DNA from: Toxotes chatareus
Taxonomy: Eukaryota; Chordata; Actinopteri; Toxotidae
DNA: 64,000 nucleotides
Assembly (NCBI GenBank): GCA_016801885.1
Contig: CM028882.1
Location: forward strand, 18,803,047-18,867,046
Reading direction: 5' to 3'
The position numbers and the translations under genes are program-made. Under the pieces are notes generated by a model. That model made no database searches. It had not been told where the DNA came from and saw nothing but the letters and a program-made list of their open reading frames with translations. This document shows positions 14,367 through 25,638 of this stretch, piece by piece (position 1 is the stretch's first letter; every line of letters starts with the position of its first letter).

Positions 14367-15480
14367 AAATAAAAGCTTTATTTCATAATTTCTCTCCCTG
14401 AAGTTTTTTATGAGCCTTTTAGCCTCTTTGCCCTCACTAGTATTCAGTCTACATTCAGGCATTTTATTCGGCTAAAAGCAGCTGATGAAGCTAATACTAA
14501 TACTTTATCTTAAAGGCATAAAGAGGATAAATCAGTGAATGGGAGCTATGACTGTGTCATGGATCATTTAGCTCGTTCCCATTCTCTCATTGCTTCCACT
14601 GTGTCTCCCTCTCCATTTGACCATGATTAGTGACTGGCCTGCCTCTTCAAGAGAGCAGTATAACTGACAAATGACTTTACCTAATCAAGTGATTGTGGTG
14701 ATGAGAACTGAGAGAAAGTGTTGCCTCATATGCAGCGTGGCAAGCCAAGCGCAGAGGTGCGTATTTTCAGATGCAGATGTTGCAGGAATTGCTGTTTTTA
14801 CATGTCTGCCGACCTGATATTACACTGTTGTGCCTGCCATTAAGAGGGAATGTTTTGTGAAAACCATGCAAAGTAATGAGTAGAGCAAGAGTCGTCTATG
14901 TGGGTTCTTGCGCATACGCATGCCCATTTGACAGTATAGACACAAATATCCACACTTACTGAATAAAATATTTACATTAGCCAAGACAAACACATTTTCG
15001 TGTCAGATATATGTTTCTTGAAGTGGTTCCTCTGAGCTATTTGTTTTGATGTTTTGCAGCATTTGCGTCCATAGATATGGATGAAAGATGGTGGTGAATC
15101 GAATGATAAAAGCTGCCTGGATTCAACAACAGTCCTACAGGCAGCTGATGTATGTCAGTTGTCATGTTTGTAGGTATATCAGGAAAGATCAAATACCTCA
15201 TATTGGACAGTAAAGACTTTGTGAATGTGTTAGATGCCATCTTTAGAAAGAGTTTTCAAAAGCTTTGTTAGCAGTTAACTGCTTTCAGCATCAAAGAATG
15301 TATGGCTAAGTATTGATTTACATGGTTTTATGTGTTTCAGTCAGTAGCAAGCACTTTTATGTTGTTTCATTAAAGGTCTTAATTTTATTCTGCTCATATT
15401 CTTGCTTTAACTCATCACTTACCTCCCAACTTGACTTTTTTTTTTTTTAAATAAAGGATTACATACATCTTTCAGCACGT

Positions 15481-15502
15481 ACACACACACACACACACAC
15501 AC
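15481..15502. repeat. (AC)11 microsatellite
   Basis: Pure AC dinucleotide run. Confidence 0.9.
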
Positions 15503-16298
15503 CACGTTAAACCAGTAGCATGCCATCAAAAGCTTAGACTTAAGCGCTGTGTGTATTCAGCATGCTCCCTTATGGAACCCATTTTAGACTGGGGTAAAAC
15601 CACATGAAAGGTCTGCCCCTATCCTTCCGCCCATACCCCCATCCCACCATTTTTTTGAAATCTCTGCCGCCTTCCCTCTGCTGCTGTTAGAAGATTAGAC
15701 AACTTTACTAGATCTTATAATCAGAGATGTCAACCACAGATGAAAATGCCCTGCCAAATGCATTTTGATAGCTCCCAAGAAGAAGGAGACATATGCAGGT
15801 CATTACGCTTTTTCCTCAAAGACAGCTGCTGCCCCTGCATCTCGAGACTCACTGAAAGTCTCTGGCATAAATGGAAGGTAATTACCATATCAGAGATCAA
15901 GACTCTGGGCTCTGACACCACTTTTTCAATTACTCAGAAAGGTTGTTAAGATGCAAATTCAACAAAATGGCTGAAACCCCTAGAGGGGGATACAGTTTCA
16001 CACCCAAAGCTGCTTCTTGAGTTTCTTAGCTCATCACATTTTGACAAACAAAGAGAGAGAGAGAGGGAGAGACAGAGGTTGGGTGGGGTGATGCAGGCTA
16101 TCTATAATTCATTCTATTTGTTAGCGTGACAACCCAACGTCTCATCTGAGCACAAACCTCTCGCAATTGTGAATTTTTGGCAGTGTGTTTTCATTTCCAG
16201 GCATGAAAAATCACCTCATTCAATCTTGATTCAGGTCTAATTTTGTGTTGATATCGTGCATAGAGTTTGAAACCTGAGGTCTGGTATGTGCATTTTTT

Positions 16299-16313
16299 GG
16301 GGGGGGGGGGGGG
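16299..16313 (+). repeat. G15 homopolymer
   Basis: Fifteen consecutive G flanked by T-rich sequence. Long G homopolymers are rare and prone to sequencing error, so the true length is uncertain. Confidence 0.85.
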
Positions 16314-17110
16314 TTATTTTTGGAACAGAAATTTTAGTTAACAAAAAAGTGACTCTTTCATGAAATATACACGTGAAAGTTTGTTTGTCCTTAAACAAAG
16401 ATCTGTGTTTTCCCCTTAATATTTTGCTCTGGTATCAAGCCAGTGAGTGTTTCTTTGCCATGGCATATGAAATCATAAGTTCTAATATTTAAGTTCCTTT
16501 CGTGATATATAAAATTAAAGAATTATGTAGCAGCAAAAACGTCTCCTGCCATAGTCATGCAAATCTGTGATTCTACCTTCAGCACAGGCTCAGAGGAAAT
16601 GATTCATAGCATATGTGAGGGAAAATGATGATGCACAGATAATACACAAAGTTCTTGTATTTATGACAAACTGAACATTGACAAAAGACAAATTTTAGAA
16701 TCACAAGGCCAGCTGACCAGCATCAGGATCCTTAAAAGCCCTGTGTTCTTGCTACTGTGGTATCAAGATATGATTGATATGAACAATGAGTAAAACTGGC
16801 TTAGCTTGTGTTTCTGCTGTTGATTCACAGTTTTCTTGTTCTGAACAAAAGTAGAAATCCCAAGATTTTTTTTCCATGTCAAAACACACCCTGGTAGCAA
16901 AGAAACATCATGTCTTTAGGAGACAAGTGGCCTATATATCTTTATTGTACTGTATGTGTGTTTCTTATGGCTCACCAGGAAATAAATATGAATTTGAGAA
17001 ATGGCAATAGAAGAGAACAGTGTTGATCTAAAGCAGTAACAAGAGTAGCTGAAAGATGTGGAGGAACAGCCTGGTTTGACTGGTGCTGCCAGGAACATTG
17101 GAAACAATAT

Positions 17111-17455
17111 GTGTGTGCATGTTTGTGTGTATGTGTGTACTTGCTCTTAAATTCCGGGGAAGCGTGGGGGGGCCTTAAACGTGAATGCACGCTGTCACTG
17201 TGGGGTGAAAAATTAAGGCCCCCAAGGGTTAGAGACTGCTTTTGGAGGGTTAAGACTTTGGTTTGAGGCCAGGTCAGAATTAGGTTAGGTTTAGGGGAAG
17301 GTGGAAGGGGTTTAGGGCATTTATTTGTGATGGTTAAAGTTCGGGTAAAGGGCTACAGAATACATTATGTCAACGGGTGTCCCCACAGGGATAGTGGAAC
17401 AAGTGTGTGTGTGTCTGTGTGTGTCTGTGCGTGTCTGTGTGTGTGTGTGTGTGGG
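17111..17455 (+). repeat. Dispersed teleost repeat of the GTCCCCACA...GTGTGTG type
   Basis: The segment starts in GT-rich sequence and passes through a region rich in ggttagg/tttagg motifs (ggttaggtttaggggaag). It continues with gtgatggttaaagttcgggtaaagggctacag, aatacattatgtcaacgg and gtgtccccacagggatagtg, and ends in a (GT)n tract. This order of landmarks matches a very common fish intron repeat that I recall. It is a moderately diverged copy. The terminal (GT)n belongs to the element rather than being an independent microsatellite. Confidence 0.65.
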
Positions 17456-17537
17456 TGCCAGGGCCTGGCGGAGGGAAGTCTCTCGCTGAGGTCATGCCAT
17501 GGAGGCCTCTTCAGTGAGGCCCACCCTGCCTGGCAGC

Positions 17538-17558
17538 CACACACACACACACACACAC
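17538..17558. repeat. (CA)n microsatellite
   Basis: Pure CA run of about ten units. Confidence 0.88.
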
Positions 17559-18436
17559 TGGGACTAATTCCAGATAGAGACTTGAGGAGACTCCACAGCT
17601 CTGTGGTATAAATGGTTGTCTGTTAACTCTTGTGTTGCCCTCATCATGATGGCCTCATTATGACGGAGCTGAATTGTGTTGGTATGTGTGTATATGTGTG
17701 TGTGTGTGTATCTGAGTAACTGAAAGGGATAAAAAGCCAGGAGGGAGAGAGAGACTTATAGATAACGCAACATAAAGGCCTTCATGTGCGTTCATGTGCA
17801 GCATGTTCATTCAGCGTGTGCGTGTGAGTGTGTGTGTGTGGCCATGCTCCCAGGGTATTCCTATGTGCTGGAGTGCTGGAGTGTATCAACAGGATGTTTC
17901 TTCTCAGTGAACACTTAAGGTGGGATGTCTTCATACTGCGAAGTAAGAGGACTCCTACAGTTTCTAGGAAAGCACCAAGGGGCTTATGTAATAATTTATT
18001 AGGACTACATATTATGCACATATACATTTAGTTTGCTTGCTTTCTATTGTTAGTGCCTTGCCCAAATTTTCCCTTGACAGTCTATACAGAGAATTCATGC
18101 ATTATGCAGATCACACAAGAGGACTAGTTTGCTGTGTGAGGCGAGAGAGGAAAGCATGACTCCATAGCGAATTAGTAAAGTACACACACGCCACAATGTT
18201 GCTTACACATTCTCTCATATTCAGAAAGAAAAGGAAAGAGAAATGTGATGATTGGAGTGTTTTTTTTTTTTTTTTACGTCTCCCCTGCCTCCCTCCATCT
18301 TTCATGGTGCCTCTTAGAGTTAATAAAAACACTTTGGTGGCAAGGGAGAATGTATTTGCATTTCCATGTCATGCTTTTCCATGCCAGTCTTTGTTTTCCT
18401 TTAAGCAAACATGAGTGTTTCCCGTGTGTAGCGCCC

Positions 18437-18670
18437 TCTCTTTCCTCACCCCTATCGTCACCATCCCTTACCACCTCCTCCCCCCTCTCTACTCTACCAC
18501 TTATCTCATTACTCCCTTGTGTAGATTATTTGTGGTGCCTTCTCTCCTCACCCCTCTTCCCTCTTCATCCCCTCTTCCCTCTTCACAAGAAACACTCATA
18601 TTTACACCCCACTCGCCACTCCCTTATGCTCTACTTTCATCTCCCTCGCTCCTCCGTATCCCATGTGCAT
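18437..18670. repeat. CT-rich low-complexity tract
   Basis: About 230 bases dominated by C and T on the + strand. It explains the long but implausible Ser/Pro/Leu-rich frames across 18245-18930. Confidence 0.75.
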
Positions 18671-21600
18671 ACTCCCCTCATTCTCATCACATATTTATGC
18701 TCCTCCCCATGGATAGAGCCCCCACGGCCCCACGTCTCCCATTCATACGTTGGTGCCATAGCGGCGGCATAATAACTTTTAATCGGCAGTCCTCCCTGTG
18801 CTCCCAGTGTTTCATTATGGCCTTGGCTCCGCTCCCTACGCTGGCGATTCTGATTCTTGTTGGACCCACTCTCTGCGAGCTTATGCCGGGCTCCTACTTG
18901 ATTAGAAGAAAAGAAAGAATGAGTACATGAGGGAGAGAGTGAAGTGAGAAAGATAAAGACGCGAACTGTGAAAAAGATATATTTGCTCAGGGAAGAATGC
19001 ACTGTGGAGAAAGCAAGGCAAACAGTTAGAAAGAGAAATGGCATCTCAGACAGTTTGAGAGCGTTGGTTGGCCTGCACAGCGAGCCAGCAATGGATGTCA
19101 CCTTTGCTTTTAAAATAGTTAATCTGCTCCTGGAGGGACAATGACTGCTTTAAGTCCCTCTCCTCTCTCGCTCTCTCTCTTCTAAGTCCCTCCCATGAGC
19201 TAAGCCCCTCTGAGGCACATTGCTTGGATTAGCTTGTGTTGTTGTTGCATCTCCTCAGCTCTATAGCACCAGCTCTAGATGCAAATACAGCAGTTATAGA
19301 GTACATACAGGGAAAGACATGCATATGAGGTTAAGATGCTTATCCGTGGATTGGGGGGGGCAAAAATTTTGTAATCTAAATAGAAAACATACAATTAATC
19401 TGGTGATGTTAAACCTATCGGCTGCTGGCAAAACATATTGTATTGCTTTTGCACAAGTACAAAGCTTCAGAACTTATTCTTGCTTACTTTGTTACACTTG
19501 AGTGAAAAGCAGCAAGAAAAACTGTTGTAATCTGTGGATGTGACTCTTGAAGTTGCAAGTTCAGCATGTCTATTTATGAATGCTGCTACCAGAGACATCT
19601 TAAAAACAGTAGTCAGTGTTGCAAATAAGTCTGGGTACTTGCCTGGTGACGCTCTCTGGCTGCAATTTCTATGTCATTTCCCTCCGACTGTATTCAGGCT
19701 CTGGTAGGAACGTTAATTTTACCCTGGGCCATCTGAAAAATGTAAGACAGATGTGGTTGGTTGGATTCCTATTCATTTCATGCAGTAGTTCCACAGCACT
19801 GTGCAGTATATTGTACTCTGCTTAATTGAGATAGGAGATATTGTTATGTCGGTGGAAATTATGAAATGAAGTGTACTAACATCCTGTTTTTTTTTCTTTG
19901 AAAGAGATTATACTAGATTATCCTGTCCATTTGGATTAATATGATGCACTGTATATGATTTAATGATATGGTTATATACTTACAGAATAACATCTAAATA
20001 CATTATAGGGGCCATTCAAATAATGTCCTCGAATGGCCCTCATCAACCCTTGTCTCCTCGAAATTACATTTATATACAAATTTCTTTTTCCAATTATGCT
20101 TTTTATGGCAGTGTAATTGCTGCCAGGATTATCTTCCCCAGCAGTGTTTTTTCAGGGAAGTGCTAGCGTAGTGTACTGCACACAAGTCATAGGGACATAG
20201 TCGGGGTTAGTTGCTTGGAAAGAACATTGTACAACAACAGGGAAACAAATCTCAGAAAACATTTTACTCACAATTTCAGTGTGAGCGTTTTGTGACTTGG
20301 CAAATTGTAAATGAACAAAGTTTTGTCTTTATGTACTTTTTCAAAATGCTTTTGCAAAGTATATAGACAAAATAGACAAAAGAGACAGGGTTTGGTGAAA
20401 AAATTAGGTTTACATGGATACAGTGTTTGACATTTATTTGCACTGATGGAAGAAGTGCTTTACCATGCTAATTTAATATGAAGGTCTTCTTCCATGGTAG
20501 CCTTTGTCCTTGAAATTTGTCACCTTTGACCTCTCTCCTCATCTGACCCTCCTCCAGTGAGTCAGCTGTGTCTTCTCGTGGCATGTCCTGCTGCTATGGC
20601 ACGAGGGGATTATCTGCTGCTGCCAGTTGGTTGTTGTCTTGTCCACCAACCAATCTCATCAGTCAGTCAACAGACACCAAGAAGGCAGCAGTGGACTTGT
20701 AGTCGAGCAATCCTGAAGGGCCATTTTACTTCACACAGGCAGTTTTGACAGCTCTTCAGCTGTCAGCTTCAGTCTTTTGACAGATGTAGAAATGGTGTCA
20801 AAGGGCAAAGCAGATTTCTGTGTGCTTCTGGAAACATGTCAGATGAAGGCATACCTGTGTGGCCTGGACTGATTGTACAGAAATGGCTTAGACTCAACAT
20901 GACATAAAAATGTAGACAGTGTCTTTTTACATGCTTGTCGCTCTACCCCCAGGAGAGGAACTCCTTTGAGCAATCCTTAAATACAAATTCAAGTACAGAT
21001 GCTGGTCACAGAGCATCTTCACTTATCTCTTGTAGATAATGTAATTCAAACTCAGCTCTCCTATTTACTTTTAAAATACAATGATATACCCTGACAATGA
21101 AAAATATACGTGCAGATATAGACCTCTCTGGCAATTAAACCTAAATACCTTCACTAAATCACCTCATATCCATCTCAACTGTCTCCTAACCTGTCAGTGT
21201 GTGATTTTAATTCATCACATTAATATGCCACAAGAGAATGAATCTCCACAGCATCATTTCACAGATGGCTTATCTTTGCAAAGAAAAAATTCAAAATGAA
21301 AAATTAAGTCTCATGGAATGCTGCACTGATTTGGTTTCTTCACGAACTGTTGAATTGAAGTGACTACCAATTAACAAACTCTGTGCTGAGAAAGAAGCAA
21401 AGATGGTGAGTGATTAGACACACAGTATATCAATGTGTTTTACATATGTTAATGAATTCTGTCTATTGTAGTGGAAGTTCTTATCTGTTGGAATTGTGCT
21501 GGTGTGTTTTGGGCTGCTTGTAAAAAAAAAAAAAGGAGCACAGTGATAGGAAAAGCTATATAAGGGACTCTTGGTTATGTTGTTAACAATTGCTGATAAC

Positions 21601-23341
21601 ATTTGTTATGTTGAATTAGAAAAAAAATACATCACTATATATATCTTGTCTTTTAAAAGATTAACTCATATATAAATACATAAATACAAGGAGGGAGTCA
21701 ACCCAGGGTTGGTGTTGTACTTTGATTTGTAAGATTAAAAAAAAAAAACCCTATGAGCTGTATTGCTAATTATCCTATTGTTGTATTATCCTTCTTTTGC
21801 AGAATTAGTTGCCACAGCGTGTTAAGGTAAAAATAGTAATCTGCAGATCCTCCTTTAACAATGAGACTAGACGCAGTGGAGGATCCGTACTGCACTTTAG
21901 CTTGTTAGTCAATTACACAAAGCTTGCATTCAGAGTAGCAGGCTACTCTGAGTTCTGGTGTCAGTCATAAGAAGGAGCTTCTCAAGTCCTTAAAAAAGTT
22001 GACATAGTGAAAAAAAAAAAAAAATTCAACTTTATGATTGCTAGTTTGGTAAAATCCCTTTCGCATAAGTAGTCTTCTAAATTCTGCAGGAGTATTTTCG
22101 TTAAGCCAGCTTGATCAGGGTATTAAGCCTTAGCATTGTCTGACAAGATAGCTCCTATGCATTGTTTTCTGTTTAAAAATTGCATGTCAGTGGAATTAAA
22201 TGCACACAACAGTTAAATGGTTTAAGTTACCGGATGAGCAACTTGATCCTCTTATGTCTTTAGGGGCCCTAACTCTGTCAGTAAAGCACCGATTTCATTG
22301 TTGCAGTTAGCAGACTGTAAAGTGCTGTCTTGCAGGCTTTCTCTGTGATTGCGTGCACGTGAAGGTGCGTGTGCATGTTTGTGATGCTACAGGCACCGTC
22401 CTTGGATTAGAGATGGTGGTGGTGCTGGTGGTAATGGTTTGGATGGTATCATATCTAGATGGATGAAAGGAGGATTGGATGGAAGGATGGATGGAAGGGA
22501 GGGGCAGGTTACCCCAGGGACTCATCAAAAGAAGACAGAATGAGGGAAACAAGAAGAAAGAAAAAAAGGAGGACATCGCCTGTCCGCCTTTTTTCTCTCC
22601 AAGGCCAGTGTGACAGCAGCTGAGGCCTGCTTACTGTTGTTGCCTTTTAGCTGAGTAGATATTTGAACCTTGAGCAGCCCTCTCCCTCGCCTCCTCTGTC
22701 TCTGTCTCCCTCCTTTTTCTCTTCGCTTCATTTTGTGTCTCCACTGCCATTAAATTGATTTACATTATTCAGACAAACTCATTAATCACATTTTCCCCTG
22801 GATATAATCTGCTTGTCAATCTGAACCCTGGCGAGGGTGAGGGGAGGGAAGCAAAAAAAAAAGAAAGAAAGAAAAAGAACAACTGAGGTAAAGAAAAACT
22901 AGGTAGACAGACGGATTATGTTCTGCTGGAGGGACTGAACAGCCAAACCAGTGCAGTTTACTCCTCTTACACTCATCTTCGTACATATTTTGTCTGCATG
23001 AGGAGAGCCAGACTTGGGTTTATCTCAAGAGCCAGACTGACATGAGAGAGATAGAGAAACACTGAGAAAGGAAGCAAGAGGTAAAGATTGTAAGCCAGAG
23101 ATGGGGACAGAAAAGGGAGTAGAGAAAGAAACTAGAAACTAACAGAGGGAATGAGAGCGAGAGAGAGAGAGTGAGAGAGCTGTGGAGTCAGGGGAGGCTC
23201 CAGCCACAGTATTTCAGTCAATGATGATGAATTACTTTGACAGAGACAATCAGGATGAAATGTTAATGCGAGTGTGCAAGAGGATGCAGTCACAGCCAGA
23301 CTAAGTCCTCCTATGGGGAAATGAGATGGTTAGTTAGAAGA

Positions 23342-23408
23342 GACACACATACGCACACACGCACACGCACACACACACGCACTCGCACGCACGCACACAC
23401 ACACACAG
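23342..23408. repeat. Interrupted (CA)n/(CG CA) microsatellite
   Basis: About 67 bases of CA repeats with several cg interruptions (acgcac units). Confidence 0.88.
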
Positions 23409-23944
23409 ACAAACACCCTCAAATGCACACATGCTTGGCCAGATATACAGTCATGCAACAAATCAGTGAGGAAATGGAAGTTCTATTTGCTGGCTGTTTG
23501 TTCATGTTTATATATCGCCGCACTGAGGGATGAAATATATGAAATGCCACTGCTCTCCTGACCTTTGTATACAAGTAGTTGTGAGTATGTCTGGACAGTG
23601 TTTGCCTCTGGAGCTAAGAAGAGATATTCATGCCATGTACCATGGGCTGTGTGGGCAGCTGGGCTTACCTACATACAAATCCAAATTTTTACATCTCACA
23701 ATATACTGACACAAAGCTGTTGAAAACTTTTGGGTATTAACAACTTTTGTGCACTCTGTTTCCTTTCATTCTATCACCATCTAATGATGGTAGTTTTGCC
23801 GCTGCCCAGTGTTAGAAATAATGGCTACATGTTTTGCCAAGCCTGCCTGACACTGCTGCGTTTTCTAAACTGATAAATGATTAATTCTCCCGGTCCTACT
23901 TTTTTTTCAGTCATGCTAAAAAGGAAATGTCAGTCTGTTGAGAC

Positions 23945-24190
23945 TGAAATACCTACAAAACTGAGGTCATTCCCATCAGCCTCAGCTCTACCTTGTGTTG
24001 AGTGCTAATTAGCAAATGTTGGCATGCTAAAATGCTAAACTAACAATATCATATCTGCCAAACATCAGACTGTTGGCGTTCATTGTGAGTATTTAGCATG
24101 TTGGTGTTAACATTTAGCTCAAAACCTTCTGTGCCTACAGCAATACAACGCTGTTGGCATGCCTGTAGACTCTCAGTCTTGTTTAATACA
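23945..24190. repeat. Dispersed teleost repeat of the GCTAATTAGC/TTAGCATG type
   Basis: Landmarks in order: cccatcagcctcagct, gtgctaattagcaaatgtt, catgctaaaatgctaaac, ccaaacatcag, attgtgagtatttagcatg, gttaacatttagctcaaa, then gcatgcctgtagactct and cagtcttgttt. This matches a high-copy repeat that I recall from percomorph introns. The copy is diverged and somewhat shortened in the middle. Confidence 0.65.
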
Positions 24191-25614
24191 AGCAAAATCA
24201 TCAGTCATCCATAAAGAAAGTACTGGAAAATAAAGGTGTATAGAGATGCTGCTATGGTCATGAATCAATGTCTTCTGGCACTCAATCATTTAGGTTTGAT
24301 AAAGCCCTGCTGTTCCTTTGTCTCTTTCAAATACAGAAGTGTTTGAGACAAAAAAGGGGCCTCTCTCCACATGATTCATCAAACTCTCCTGAAAAGTGGA
24401 CTGACATGATAACTCTTCATCCACTGAATAAACAGCTATGATAGATGTGTCTGCTTAACCAAAAAAAGGAGATTTTTTTTTTTTGCTTTTTTTCTCTCTC
24501 TAAAATCCGCCCCTTCTCTAGCACACTTCAGCAACCATTCCCCAACTTCTCTTTAAACTGTCTCTTCAGATCTTTCCACGAACTGTGAGAGCGTATAATT
24601 AAGTGAAGCTGGTTTAAATCGTTTTATACCTGATGTACTGTAGGTTTGTTGTCTGGCAGTCAGTCAGGCAGACAGAGCAGGAGACAGACAAAGAGAAAGA
24701 CAAAGACCCAGTCAGACAAGGAAATAGCTAGATTTTTTTTCATGCTTTTGATTGAAAGGAAGCAGTAATCTTGGCATTATCTTAACACCATGGTGAGTGG
24801 GCTTGACAGGCTCTGGTTTCCCCTTGGTGTTTCCACTGTGCAAAACCTGGGAGCTGCAGGTAGGCACACGCCCACCAGCCCACCATCTGACCGACTGACT
24901 GTAACACAACACCTGCAAGGGCAAGTACATAACCACATGGTGGATTGTACAAACACGCATAACAGCTCATCACTACAGTCTCTCTTCCTAGTCTCTTCAC
25001 ACTCAATCATTCATTATCACCCAGACTGAGAACAATAAGTCAGGGCTGAGGCTCTCACCACCTTCAGCCTGGCCCCCCTCACTTTTATTTTTCTCTCCCC
25101 AAACCTTATGCTGACAGGAAGTCTTAAATGCAGATCTTTAGATGTTGCCCACGTGGGGTAATGGAAGAGGTTAGAAGGTTATGAGGTTAAAGATGAAAGC
25201 CAGAGGAACTGGTTGAGGTTTTTAGCAGAAGCCTTACATGTGGTTTACTCTTATAAACTTTTCGACTGCTGGTGAGTGGCTGAAATAAAAAGAAGTTTAA
25301 AAAAAAAGAAATCAGGATTCATAAGCGTGAAATGGGTGGCTGTTAAAGCTTTTATCACTTGAGAGGAACAACACTTGGTGAGTTATGGTGTGAAACAGAA
25401 AAAAATAGATAAAAAAGAATAATTGTATCTTCCACCTTCCAGACTGCAAGTTTTTTAGCAATTATGCAGTGTTATCTTAAACTGTAAACAGGTTTTTCTT
25501 CCAGTGCACTGCTCATTTGTAGCCTGGAAACTATACTGCTATTTTCTCTGTTTGACTCTTTTGAATGGATTATGATGCATCTATTGTTTACTCTTGGCCA
25601 CACAATTAAATTTG

Positions 25615-25638
25615 AATAATAATAATAATAATAATAAT
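25615..25638. repeat. (AAT)8 trinucleotide repeat
   Basis: Pure run of AAT units; it encodes the poly-Asn stretch seen in one spurious frame. Confidence 0.9.

Larger units (their letters stand above)
7582..17110. other. Non-coding DNA upstream of the ATG exon, segment 2
   Basis: No supported gene. It holds a strongly purine-rich block at 9712-9895, a (GT) run at 10907-10935 with CA-rich sequence about 100 bp later (11033-11090), a (GTTTT) repeat at 11914-11939, a G-rich block of higher GC at about 13170-13740 followed by a (GA) run at 13740-13760 and more purine-rich sequence to about 14060, a 21-T run at 14346-14366, an (AC)11 at 15481-15502, and 15 consecutive G at 16299-16313. Confidence 0.6.
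17456..23944. other. Non-coding DNA upstream of the ATG exon, segment 3
   Basis: No supported gene. It holds a CA run at 17538-17558, GT-rich stretches at about 17686-17709 and 17815-17840, a strong CT-rich tract at 18437-18670 that produces long false frames, a possible regulatory block at 18690-18905, inverted repeats at 20009-20039 and 20746-20765, GGAT-rich sequence at about 22460-22500, a possible regulatory block at 22585-22835, purine-rich sequence at about 23040-23180, and interrupted CA at 23342-23408. Confidence 0.6.

Noticed and set aside
18245..18930. Overlapping 171-175-residue frames rich in Ser, Pro and Leu
   Set aside because: Explained by the CT-rich tract at 18437-18670; several frames are open at once, which is typical of low complexity.
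23342..23408. Regularly spaced CA/CG units as a CRISPR-like array
   Set aside because: Plain dinucleotide microsatellite; no repeat-spacer structure, and the host is a vertebrate.
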